From: an uncultured Planctomycetaceae bacterium
GTDB lineage: Bacteria; Planctomycetota; Planctomycetia; Planctomycetales; Planctomycetaceae
NCBI GenBank assembly: GCA_903921605.1
Contig: CAIXQV010000176.1
Location: 1-31,396 of the forward strand
Direction: 5' to 3'
Length of the DNA stretch: 31,396 bases
Below, piece by piece: positions 15,430-23,071 of the stretch (position 1 is its first letter; every line of letters begins with the position of its first letter). The notes under the pieces were generated by a model. It had not been told where the DNA came from. It saw only the letters and a list, made by a program, of their open reading frames with translations, and ran no database searches. A program made the position numbers and the translations under genes.

Positions 15430-17228
15430 ATCCAGGCCTGCGACAAATATGCTTCGCAGTCGCGATGCTGAACATCGTGTTGATCGGCTGTGGAAACAAG
15501 ACAACGCCGCAGGAATCAAACAATCAGCAGGCTGTTGTCAATCGTACTTCGGCCGAACAGGCGGCCCCCATAAACAAGGGCAGCGAAGGAGCCCTCAAAA
15601 AACGGGCTGAAATCTATTTCCATTCGATGCTGAGTGAATCGGGAATTGACTTTCGGCATGTCAGTGGGAATTCCGGGGAAAAAGCATTTCCGGCAGCCAA
15701 TGGAAGCGGGCTGGCTACGTTTGACGCGGACATGGATGGACATGTCGACTTGTATTTTGGAAACGGAACCCGGTTTCCTGTCGACTCGGAACGCGACTCA
15801 TCCTTCGATGAATTCTATCGCAACCTTGGCGAGTGGCGATTTAGCAAGGCAACGGCGTTGGCCGGGTTTCGGAATCCGAATTACACCACCGGAGTTGAAT
15901 ACGGCGATTTCAATGGCGACGGTTTTCCGGATGTTTACACGACCAGTGTCGGTCGGAATCAATTGTACCTGAATCTTGGTGATGGAACCTTCGTCGACGT
16001 GTCTACATCCAGCCGCACAGATGACCCGCGTTGGGCGACGAGTGCTGCATTCACCGACATTGATAACGACGGTCTGCTGGACTTATACGTCTGCAATTAC
16101 GGAAAATGGACCCTTGAAACCAATCAGTATTGCGGCGATAAGGCTCGTGGTATTCGTATGTTTTGCAGCCCTACGATGGTGCCGTCTGAAGATGACGTCC
16201 TCTACAGGAATCATGGAGATGGAACGTTTGAGGACTACTCAGAGGCCAGCGGTATTCGCGTTCGTAACGGGCGAGGGCAGGGCGTCATTGCCCTCGAACT
16301 GAATGACGACGCGAGGACAGAACTTTATGTGTCGAACGACATCAACCCGAACTTCTTGTTTCTGGGCGACGGAAAGGGACACTTTACCGAAGTCGGTGAA
16401 CTCTCAGGGACGGCTTTTAATCATCAGGGTCAGGCCCAAGCTGGTATGGGGCTTGCCGCAGGTGATGTCGATCGAAATGGGCACTTCGATTTGTTCGTCA
16501 CGAACTACCAGAATGAGCATAATGCACTCTACGAAAATCTCGGTAATGGCATCTTTCTGGAAACAGGGATCACGCGAATACCGGAGGGAAGTCTGCCTTA
16601 CGTCGGCTGGGGAACCGCACTGGAAGATTTTGATCTGGACGGATGGCTGGATTTGATCGTTACAAACGGTCACACCGATGAAAATCTGGCGGCACTGGGC
16701 AAAGAAGGTGCCTATTTGCAGCCGCCAGGATTATGGAAGAACAGGAACGGGCGATTCAGACTCCTTGAGGATGATCGTGGACCCTATTTCGAGGAACTCC
16801 ACAATGGCCGTGGCTTGGTCGTTGCGGACCTGGACCATGATGGTGATTCCGACGTTGTGATCGGGCACCAGGATGATCACCCGGGATTACTTCGAAACGA
16901 TAGTGTGGACACTCCATCGGGGAAAATGATCTGGTTAAGACTGGTTGACAGGTCTTGTAATCGCAATGCGATCGGTGCCGTCATAGAGCAACTGCATGTG
17001 GATCTTCCCGTCCGGCGAACGATTTCCGGGGGGGGGAGTTATGCCTCAGCCTCTGACCGTCGCGTTGCGATTGCGATTGATAAAGCCGCGGCGGCCGCAC
17101 TGAGGATCACCTGGCCGGATGGTACGTCGTCTTTGATCGACGGATTGCAGGCCGGGGCAGGTTTTGTTATCGTCAGACCGCCGGATTCCGGCAGCCCTGT
17201 GCGTGTTGTCAGGATCAAGGATCCTTGA
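15426..17228 (+). CDS. FG-GAP/VCBS repeat lipoprotein with ASPIC/UnbV C-terminal domain (copy 1)
   Basis: A 600-residue protein. The N-terminus is a lipoprotein signal with lipobox LIGC (Cys22). Repeated calcium-loop beta-propeller blades follow, for example FDADMDGHVDLYFG, GDFNGDGFPDVYTTS, FTDIDNDGLLDLYV, GDVDRNGHFDLFVTN and DLDHDGDSDVVIG. A conserved Cys cluster (CNYG... YCGDK... FCSP) sits near residue 225-255. The last 90 residues match ASPIC/UnbV (CNRNAIGAV, SGGGSYASASD, ITWPDGTSS). Such proteins are surface propellers often found near cytochromes or TPR proteins; biochemical function is poorly known. The start overlaps the cytochrome stop (ATGA). The frame is open upstream to 15231 but that part lies inside the cytochrome gene. 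A run of nine G at 17028-17036 encodes Gly535-537 in the ASPIC domain. Confidence 0.9.
   Translation: MNPGLRQICFAVAMLNIVLIGCGNKTTPQESNNQQAVVNRTSAEQAAPINKGSEGALKKRAEIYFHSMLSESGIDFRHVSGNSGEKAFPAANGSGLATFDADMDGHVDLYFGNGTRFPVDSERDSSFDEFYRNLGEWRFSKATALAGFRNPNYTTGVEYGDFNGDGFPDVYTTSVGRNQLYLNLGDGTFVDVSTSSRTDDPRWATSAAFTDIDNDGLLDLYVCNYGKWTLETNQYCGDKARGIRMFCSPTMVPSEDDVLYRNHGDGTFEDYSEASGIRVRNGRGQGVIALELNDDARTELYVSNDINPNFLFLGDGKGHFTEVGELSGTAFNHQGQAQAGMGLAAGDVDRNGHFDLFVTNYQNEHNALYENLGNGIFLETGITRIPEGSLPYVGWGTALEDFDLDGWLDLIVTNGHTDENLAALGKEGAYLQPPGLWKNRNGRFRLLEDDRGPYFEELHNGRGLVVADLDHDGDSDVVIGHQDDHPGLLRNDSVDTPSGKMIWLRLVDRSCNRNAIGAVIEQLHVDLPVRRTISGGGSYASASDRRVAIAIDKAAAAALRITWPDGTSSLIDGLQAGAGFVIVRPPDSGSPVRVVRIKDP
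17028..17036 (+). repeat. G9 homopolymer tract in ASPIC/UnbV gene 1
   Basis: Nine consecutive G encode three glycines (GGG x3) at codons 535-537. A gain or loss of one G would shift the frame inside the ASPIC/UnbV domain and remove or replace the last 63 residues. The second ASPIC gene has an equally long tract. Confidence 0.95.
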
Positions 17229-17372
17229 CGGCGGTTATTCCCACGACGGTCTGCCGTCAACGAATTCGTGGTCCGTTCGATCTCTTCCCGAAGACCCTGT
17301 CCTGATGTCCCCTGCAGCCTCTCATGGCGGCGCCGGGCAATTGGACCTACGCCAGACCTGGTGCAACTCAGC

Positions 17373-17969
17373 ATGCAAAATCCACCATCGGAAAAACTCT
17401 CCACAAATCCTGATGTTGACTCCGCCCCGGTTGTTCGTGCAGCAACGGGGTTCAGCATCTTTCGAGTCATTCGGACAGTAGTGATCCTTGGTGTTGTCGC
17501 TGGAGGCAGTTATGGGATCTGGACCTCGTCGCAAACGCCCCCCACGCTCGTTCAATTCACAGGAAGAGTGGTCTATGAGGGAAAGCCTGTGACCACTGGA
17601 GGCATCGCGACCCTGCGGCTGGATGATCAGTTGGACAGCGCTACCAGCGCGCTGGACTCCGAGGGTAAGTTTACTCTGGAAACCAACGGAGAGCCCGGTG
17701 CCTATGTGGGGCGTCACAAGGTTGTTATCTCAAGCATGACACAAACAATGCCGCCACAACCCCTGATTCCCGGTGTTTATGCGAGCATGGCAACAACTCC
17801 CCTCGTGATTGATGTTTCCACCGATCCGAAAAAAAACACACTCGAAATCGTTTTGGAAGGATCACTTCCAGGCGCGGGATCGACACCGCCGAGGGGTAAT
17901 GCGATTCCCCCGGCCGCAGCAGATGCTAATTCCGATGAGCCCGGAATCGCAGCCCCACAGGTGGACTAG
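17373..17969 (+). CDS. Small membrane-anchored beta-sandwich (carboxypeptidase-regulatory-like) protein
   Basis: A 198-residue protein. Residues 1-30 are polar, then one membrane segment (about 33-50) and a beta domain beginning QFTGRVVYEGKPVTTGGIA. This opening, the IPGVYASMATTPL stretch and the final NTLEIVLEG are typical of the short planctomycete family described as carboxypeptidase-regulatory-like or transthyretin-like, often next to DUF1559 genes, as here. The C-terminus is Pro/Ala-rich and disordered. The ATG at 17373 is chosen over an upstream in-frame start at 17268 because the extra 35 residues are Cys/Arg-rich and lack a pattern; no strong ribosome site supports either. It contains a run of eight A (17829-17836), a site prone to slippage. 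Function is unknown; a structural surface role is inferred. Confidence 0.65.
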   Translation: MQNPPSEKLSTNPDVDSAPVVRAATGFSIFRVIRTVVILGVVAGGSYGIWTSSQTPPTLVQFTGRVVYEGKPVTTGGIATLRLDDQLDSATSALDSEGKFTLETNGEPGAYVGRHKVVISSMTQTMPPQPLIPGVYASMATTPLVIDVSTDPKKNTLEIVLEGSLPGAGSTPPRGNAIPPAAADANSDEPGIAAPQVD

Positions 17970-18267
17970 TTATTTGGATTAGTCGGACTTAATCCGTCGG
18001 CTGCAGCCACCCAGCATTCTGTCGCTTCATTGCCAACCCCTGCTGTTTGCATGCAGGGAAACTGGCTTTTGCTTGCAGGAAATGCCGATTAGAGAAAAAT
18101 CCGGCAAGAGTGGCTGAAGGTATACGCTCAACAGTGATGTTTCTTTTTTTCTCAACACCATTGATCTTTCTCTGGGCATATATTAACTTTCCTGAACTTA
18201 GGACGCGAGCTCCAAAGCGTGCGTTTTTAGGTCTGTAGCTCTGCTTACCCTTTTTTTGGAGTCATCT

Positions 18268-19293
18268 ATGAAGCGGTCCTGGTTGTCCAGATCTGGTTTC
18301 ACACTGATCGAGCTCTTGGTTGTGATTGCAATTATTGCAATCCTGATTGCTCTCTTGCTGCCGGCGGTGCAGCAGGCTCGTGAAGCCGCTCGAAGAACGC
18401 AGTGTAAAAACAATTTGAAGAACATTGGGTTGGCGATGCACAATTACCACGATGTTCACAATGTGTTCCCTCCAAGCATCGGTTGGGGTCAGCAGACGGG
18501 CGATCGTCATGCAGCCTGGTCAGACAAGGTTTTTCTGTTGCCGATGTTGGAGCGAAGCGCTGAGTTTGCGTCATTGAACTACAATGAGCTTCCCTACACT
18601 CACTGGGATCGTGGCAGTAATACCCGACTGAGTGGTCGACTTCCTGTCTTTAACTGCCCGTCCGATCAGCCAAATCAGAATGGTCCGGATGGAAATTTCT
18701 CCTACGCGATTAGTAACGGGACTATGCGTTGGACTAACCCTGGTGCCTCAGGTCCGTCGAGTGGTTGGGAAGGTCGTCATAACGGGGTTGCATCATATAC
18801 AGGTTACCCGGGTCACAACGCTCCTGTAGGATTTTCGAACATCACTGATGGCACAAGCAACGTCGCGGCATATTCTGAGTTTGCGAAAGAGCCCTTCATT
18901 CCCGAGCCTTATGGCCCGAGGGGCAAGCAGTTGAAGACTTGGGTCGCAGATGCGGGATCCCATACGCAGCTTCGGCAGGCCTGCCTCGCACAGACAGCGT
19001 CTGCCGACAACGGTGGTGGCCGTCATTCAATGCGTGGTGCGGGGTGGTCATGGTCATTCATCGGCCAAGCCTCTACATATGCTCACAACATGAATCCGAA
19101 TGAGAACAGCTGTTTCTCACACCAGGGAGACTGGTTCGGAAGCACGCTTAATGCAGCCTCAAGTTATCACGTTGGTGGCGTTCAGGTTGCCTTGGCGGAC
19201 GGCTCAGTCCGGTTCGTCAGCGACAATGTTGACAACGAAACCTGGGCTCGACTCGGCAACCGTAACGACGGACAAGTCATCGGCGAGTTCTAG
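18268..19293 (+). CDS. DUF1559 pilin-like protein (type IV pilin N-terminus, H-X9-DG tail)
   Basis: A 341-residue protein. The N-terminus SRSGFTLIELLVVIAIIAIL is a textbook type IV prepilin cleavage site (Gly|Phe, Glu at +5) followed by the hydrophobic helix. Then comes AVQQAREAARRTQCKNNLKN, the DUF1559 hallmark, and the C-terminal H-x9-DG motif (HVGGVQVALADGSVRF). The family is massively expanded in planctomycetes and is thought to form pseudopilus- or surface-type structures; individual roles are unknown. GGAG at 18258-18261 lies 6 bases before the ATG; an in-frame TTG overlapping this site is not the start. A strong terminator follows 27 bases after the stop, closing this transcription unit. 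Upstream it faces the small beta-domain protein across about 300 bases. Confidence 0.95.
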   Translation: MKRSWLSRSGFTLIELLVVIAIIAILIALLLPAVQQAREAARRTQCKNNLKNIGLAMHNYHDVHNVFPPSIGWGQQTGDRHAAWSDKVFLLPMLERSAEFASLNYNELPYTHWDRGSNTRLSGRLPVFNCPSDQPNQNGPDGNFSYAISNGTMRWTNPGASGPSSGWEGRHNGVASYTGYPGHNAPVGFSNITDGTSNVAAYSEFAKEPFIPEPYGPRGKQLKTWVADAGSHTQLRQACLAQTASADNGGGRHSMRGAGWSWSFIGQASTYAHNMNPNENSCFSHQGDWFGSTLNAASSYHVGGVQVALADGSVRFVSDNVDNETWARLGNRNDGQVIGEF

Positions 19294-19320
19294 TGGTTGG
19301 TGAGGAAAGATGGATTCAAA

Positions 19321-19359
19321 AGGTCGAACTTGCTGGAAACAGCAGTTCGACCTTTTTTT
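19321..19359 (+). terminator. Rho-independent terminator after the DUF1559 gene
   Basis: AGGTCGAAC pairs with GTTCGACCT and TGCTG pairs with CAGCA around a GAAA tetraloop, with one bulged T, followed by TTTTTTT. A very stable hairpin. It lies only 76 bases before the next start codon. Confidence 0.92.
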
Positions 19360-19434
19360 GTTTTGACTGCCGCGAATTCACGGTCTCTGGACTTCAGAGC
19401 TTTGCGGCGCAGAAAAGAGGCTCCTAAAAACGGG

Positions 19435-21234
19435 ATGACCCGATTGATGAAAACACAGTACACAGGACTTATTGCCATTTGCGTCCTGCTTGGTTGCAAC
19501 TCAGGTCAGGACATGAAGCCAGATAGTACGTCAGCAAAGAAGCCTGTAGCCAATGGGGACAAGTCGAAATCGAAGCCATCACCGCAGGTGATTAAGGAGA
19601 AATCTGCTGCTTCTGTTCAACCGCAGTTCGTCAATGTGGCGGCAACAATGGGACTTGAATTTGAGTATTTTGAGGATCGGGTCCCGGGCCGTTTTTTTCT
19701 GCCGGAGGTCATGGGAGGTGGCGTTGGCTGGGGAGATTTTGATCGAGACGGCTGGACCGATCTTTATCTCATGAATGGTGCCGTGCTTGATCCGTCAGTG
19801 CGAGCGGTTGGAGAGAGCGAGCATCGAAATGTGTTGTTTCGAAACATCCGCGGTGGCCGAATGACAAACGTCGGATTAACGGCAAATGCAGCGGACAGCG
19901 GTTATGGACAGGGATGCGCGATTGGCGACTTCGACGCCGATGGTTTTTGTGACGTCTATCTGTGCAACTACGGTCGCAACGCACTACTGTCGAACAACGG
20001 AGACGGGACGTTCGAGCACTCCAGCGGCATTGAGGAGGAAAACGACGGGCAATGGAGTTCCAGTGCGGTCTGGGTTGATCTGAACGCAGATGGAAATCTG
20101 GATCTCTACTGTGTGAACTACATGGATTGCACTCTGCAAAACAGCAGAGTCTGTCAGTATGGAGAGAGTTCGGGTTATTGCGGACCGGGAAATTACGAGG
20201 GTGTTGCAGATGTTGTCCTGCTCAATACAGGCGATGGCCAGTTTCGCGACGCAACCATTGAACTGGGGTTTGGCGACCTTCAGGGAAAAGGGCTGGCGGT
20301 CGCGGTCAGTGATTTTGATAAAGACTTCTATCCGGATATCTATGTCGCCAACGATATGGAGGCCAACAACCTCTTTGTTCGTACCGTGAGCAAAGCCCCG
20401 GACAACGGTACGGGTTCGATACACTATCGTGACGTGGCGCCGGAGTCCGGGTGCGCTGTGAGCGGAGAAGGTCTCAACGAGGCCAGCATGGGGATCGCCT
20501 GTGCGGACTTTGATGGCGATGGGTTAGTCGATCTCTATTTGACACACTATTACCAGATGAAAAACACGCTCTACCGTAACCTTGGGGGGGGGCAGTTCGA
20601 AGATGACAGTTTTCGAACTGGCGTTGCAGTGACCAGTTTTCCGTTTCTTGGATTTGGTGTAGTCTCATTGGACGTTAATCAGGATCGATATCCTGATTTA
20701 TTTGTTGCCAACGGCCATGTACTTGGCCCAACGATTGACCCAAATGCAATGACTCCACAGTTACTGCTGAACGACGGTCGGGGCAATTTTATGGATCATT
20801 CGAAGACAGCTGGCGCATATTTTGAAGATGTTTGGCTGGGACGTGGAGCCGCGGGGGCTGATTTTGATAATGATGGAGATCTTGATATCTGCGTTTCCCA
20901 TATTGACCGACCCGTTGCTTTGCTGCGGAACGACACCACCACAGGAAAGAACTTTATTACGGTACAACTCGCCTGTCGGAATCGCACGCCGTGCCACTGT
21001 GCGAGGGTGACAATGACAGATGGAGACCATCACGTAATGCAGGTCTTTGGAGCGGGCGGAAGCTACCTGTCGTCGTCCGATGATCGTCTGCACTTCGCAG
21101 TCCAGGACAGCTCTTCAGTAGTCAGACTGCTTGTGGAATGGCCCTCGGGACAATCTGAACTCTATGACGCACTGCCGGTCAACCGCGGCTGGCAAATCAC
21201 AGAACGCCGCTCGCCATCTGAGAGCGTAAAATGA
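19435..21234 (+). CDS. FG-GAP/VCBS repeat lipoprotein with ASPIC/UnbV C-terminal domain (copy 2)
   Basis: A 599-residue homologue of the 15426-17228 product. It has a lipoprotein signal with lipobox LLGC (Cys21), a spacer rich in Lys/Ser, then propeller blades with calcium loops (GDFDRDGWTDLYLMN, GDFDADGFCDVYLCN, DLNADGNLDLYCVN, ADFDGDGLVDLYLTH, ADFDNDGDLDICVSH) and the Cys cluster (CTLQNSRVCQYG... YCGPGNY). The C-terminus shows FGAGGSYLSSSDDRLHF and VEWPSGQSELYD of ASPIC/UnbV, although the usual N-x-x-A-I-G stretch is altered (NRTPCHCARV). ATG at 19435 or 19447 is plausible; both give the same signal peptide. Upstream frame to 19297 runs through the terminator and is not used. The stop overlaps the next gene as ATGA. 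A run of nine G at 20584-20592 encodes Gly384-386. Confidence 0.9.
   Translation: MTRLMKTQYTGLIAICVLLGCNSGQDMKPDSTSAKKPVANGDKSKSKPSPQVIKEKSAASVQPQFVNVAATMGLEFEYFEDRVPGRFFLPEVMGGGVGWGDFDRDGWTDLYLMNGAVLDPSVRAVGESEHRNVLFRNIRGGRMTNVGLTANAADSGYGQGCAIGDFDADGFCDVYLCNYGRNALLSNNGDGTFEHSSGIEEENDGQWSSSAVWVDLNADGNLDLYCVNYMDCTLQNSRVCQYGESSGYCGPGNYEGVADVVLLNTGDGQFRDATIELGFGDLQGKGLAVAVSDFDKDFYPDIYVANDMEANNLFVRTVSKAPDNGTGSIHYRDVAPESGCAVSGEGLNEASMGIACADFDGDGLVDLYLTHYYQMKNTLYRNLGGGQFEDDSFRTGVAVTSFPFLGFGVVSLDVNQDRYPDLFVANGHVLGPTIDPNAMTPQLLLNDGRGNFMDHSKTAGAYFEDVWLGRGAAGADFDNDGDLDICVSHIDRPVALLRNDTTTGKNFITVQLACRNRTPCHCARVTMTDGDHHVMQVFGAGGSYLSSSDDRLHFAVQDSSSVVRLLVEWPSGQSELYDALPVNRGWQITERRSPSESVK
20584..20592 (+). 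repeat. G9 homopolymer tract in ASPIC/UnbV gene 2
   Basis: Nine consecutive G encode three glycines within a propeller blade (NLGGGQFED). One-base slippage would truncate the protein before its last third and would also disturb coupling to the overlapping TPR gene. The corresponding site of copy 1 reads NLGNGIFLE and has no tract, so the two runs arose separately. Confidence 0.95.
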
Positions 21235-22529
21235 GCGACGATCTGAGGATTACTTTGAAATCAACGGACCATCCACCACGTCCTCGACGGCTCCTCGCCG
21301 GCATTGCATTGCTTGTCTTAACGGGACTCTTTGTTTGGTTGGGCGTTTCCTATTATAACGCAAGCCAATCGCTGCAACGTGGAAAACGTTTTCTTCGGCA
21401 AATGCGCAATGTCGAAGCGGAAGCCGAGTTTCAGCGGTTTATTCGATGGCATCATTCTCACGCGGAAGCTCGCCTTTTGCTGGCTGAGGCTATTGTGAAA
21501 GGGGATCGTCGGCAACCTCAGGACGCTGCGGAGATTGCCATGGACCTGCTTCAGGGAATCCCTGACTCTTCACCGCTCGCGGCCGAGGCGAGGATGCGAC
21601 AGGGCCGACTTGCGTTGTTCATTCTGCAAAGGCCGGCCATTGCAGAAGAACTGTTACTGAAGTCTGTCCGCTTGAATGCTCAACTGCTCGACTCCCACTT
21701 TCTGCTGTGGAAACTGTTCGATTTAACGGAACGCTTTCAGCATGCTGAGGAACATTTTTGGAACGTCTACCGATTGACTGAGGAATCTGCGAAAGCTGAA
21801 CGCCTCCGTGAATGGTACACGAGCCAATTCAGCCCAGGAGCCGCAACGGCTGAACTGGACAGAAGAATGGGGTTTCTTCAGGCGGGCGAAATGGCAAATG
21901 ATTTCGCCTCCCGAAACCGACTTTCCGCATTCATGAAAAATGAAAGCGATTCGGCTGTCGTCGTAGCGGCAAATGCAAGGGCGTTGCTGGATAGCCGAGA
22001 ACGCGACGCGGCTGTTGAACTTCTGCTGGGGGTTAAGAACATCGAATCGGCGGTTCAGAATCATTTTTTTCTGTTTACATTGATCGAAGCAATGATTGAG
22101 CTGGGGAGACTGGAAGAGGCGAAATCGTTTTTTGCAAAATGGAGGACATCCAGGGATGAACACATTTTCTGGCGAACTGCCGGGCGGATTGCGGAGATCG
22201 CTGAAAGGAACGACAAAGCCGCTGTCGAAGCCTATGACCAAGCCCTCAAAATATGGCCCGGTCCGGCAGAGTGGACCTTGATGCACCGCCGTGCTCAATG
22301 TTTAGCTCGTCTGGGTGATCGGGAAGAAGCGGAAAAGGGCCGTCAGGAATCCAAACGCATCGAGCAGTTAATGGAAACTGAAATTCATAACAAGCTGCGG
22401 CTCGCTCTGGTTGATCTTAAGGATCCGGGCACCCTGAAGTTGATGGTTGAATTCTACCGTAGTCTGAATCGGGCTCGAGAATCAACCTGTTGGCAAACCG
22501 AACTTGAACGATTGTTGTCTGCACGTTGA
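21231..22529 (+). CDS. Membrane-anchored TPR-like protein (copy 2)
   Basis: A 432-residue protein with a short charged N-terminus, one membrane segment (about 20-42) and a helical-repeat body with TPR spacing: RGKRFLRQMRNVEAEAEF, AEARLLLAEAIVKGD, LLKSVRLNAQLLDSHFLLW, AEIAERNDKAAVEAYDQAL and RRAQCLARLGDREEAEKG. It starts inside the stop of the ASPIC/UnbV gene (ATGA overlap), so the two are probably made in fixed ratio and act together. It has the architecture and length of the TPR protein at 12460-13764 but is clearly diverged. A T7 run lies near 22064. A scaffold role at the cell envelope is inferred; partner identity rests on gene order. Confidence 0.82.
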   Translation: MSDDLRITLKSTDHPPRPRRLLAGIALLVLTGLFVWLGVSYYNASQSLQRGKRFLRQMRNVEAEAEFQRFIRWHHSHAEARLLLAEAIVKGDRRQPQDAAEIAMDLLQGIPDSSPLAAEARMRQGRLALFILQRPAIAEELLLKSVRLNAQLLDSHFLLWKLFDLTERFQHAEEHFWNVYRLTEESAKAERLREWYTSQFSPGAATAELDRRMGFLQAGEMANDFASRNRLSAFMKNESDSAVVVAANARALLDSRERDAAVELLLGVKNIESAVQNHFFLFTLIEAMIELGRLEEAKSFFAKWRTSRDEHIFWRTAGRIAEIAERNDKAAVEAYDQALKIWPGPAEWTLMHRRAQCLARLGDREEAEKGRQESKRIEQLMETEIHNKLRLALVDLKDPGTLKLMVEFYRSLNRARESTCWQTELERLLSAR

Positions 22530-22699
22530 AAGTTATACTGCGGTACCGAGCTTTTCCATCCTGTCCCATTGCTCTGATTAAGAACAATAGCATTGTGTTT
22601 AGGAGCGAGGCCATAAGGGGCGGTTTGCTGAGACTCGCATTCAGTTGTTCGTGACGTGTTAACTGATTTTTTTGACAAAGTCTGAATGGGATGCTTGAT

Positions 22700-22897
22700 A
22701 TGAAATCATCTTTCGTTGGATTAGCAGTTCTGTGTCTTTGCTTTTCCGCTGGATGTGGCGGGGCAGTTGATGAAATCCCACCAGGAGGGGGAGGCCCGTC
22801 CCCACAATCACCGGAGGAAATTAAGAAGCAAATGGACGAGAGCATGAAGAAGAGTGGCGGGAAGTACAAAGGGTCCTTGCCTGGTGAAACAAAGTAA
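22700..22897 (+). CDS. Small Gly/Pro-rich lipoprotein
   Basis: A 65-residue product: lipoprotein signal with lipobox SAGC (Cys19), a Gly/Pro spacer (IPPGGGGPSP), then a short amphipathic Lys/Glu/Met segment. The ATG at 22700 is preferred because GGGA lies 8 bases upstream; an in-frame ATG at 22691 would add three residues. Short lipoproteins of this form are common near DUF1559 and ASPIC genes in planctomycetes, but no function is known. It closes the cluster, 170 bases after the TPR gene. Confidence 0.7.
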   Translation: MKSSFVGLAVLCLCFSAGCGGAVDEIPPGGGGPSPQSPEEIKKQMDESMKKSGGKYKGSLPGETK

Positions 22898-22975
22898 AGG
22901 GCTCAGTATCATTCGGAATAGAAGTCCCGATCGAGTCCCTGCTCAACATGGCGTTGATCCGCTGGCGTAAGTTCG

Positions 22976-23006
22976 AGGGCTGGAGTTTTCCAGAAACTTC
23001 AGCCCT
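22976..23006. terminator. Hairpin between convergent genes
   Basis: AGGGCTGGAGTTT pairs with AAACTTCAGCCCT (one G-T pair) around a five-base loop, a 13-pair stem between the small lipoprotein and the oppositely oriented CBS gene. No long T run follows on either strand, so termination is likely but not certain; it could serve both genes. Confidence 0.55.
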
Positions 23007-23071
23007 TCTGACGCGTTTATGACGATCCTGATGTAGAGATCGCCTGGACACAGAATCGCCGCAAACGGTTA

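Noticed and set aside
19297..19434. Upstream extension of the ASPIC copy 2 frame
   Set aside because: It runs through the rho-independent terminator; the lipoprotein signal begins only at 19435/19447.
22672..22699. TTGACA 17 bases ahead of TTGATA as a promoter for the small lipoprotein
   Set aside because: The -10 match is poor and transcription would start inside the gene; chance occurrence is more likely.
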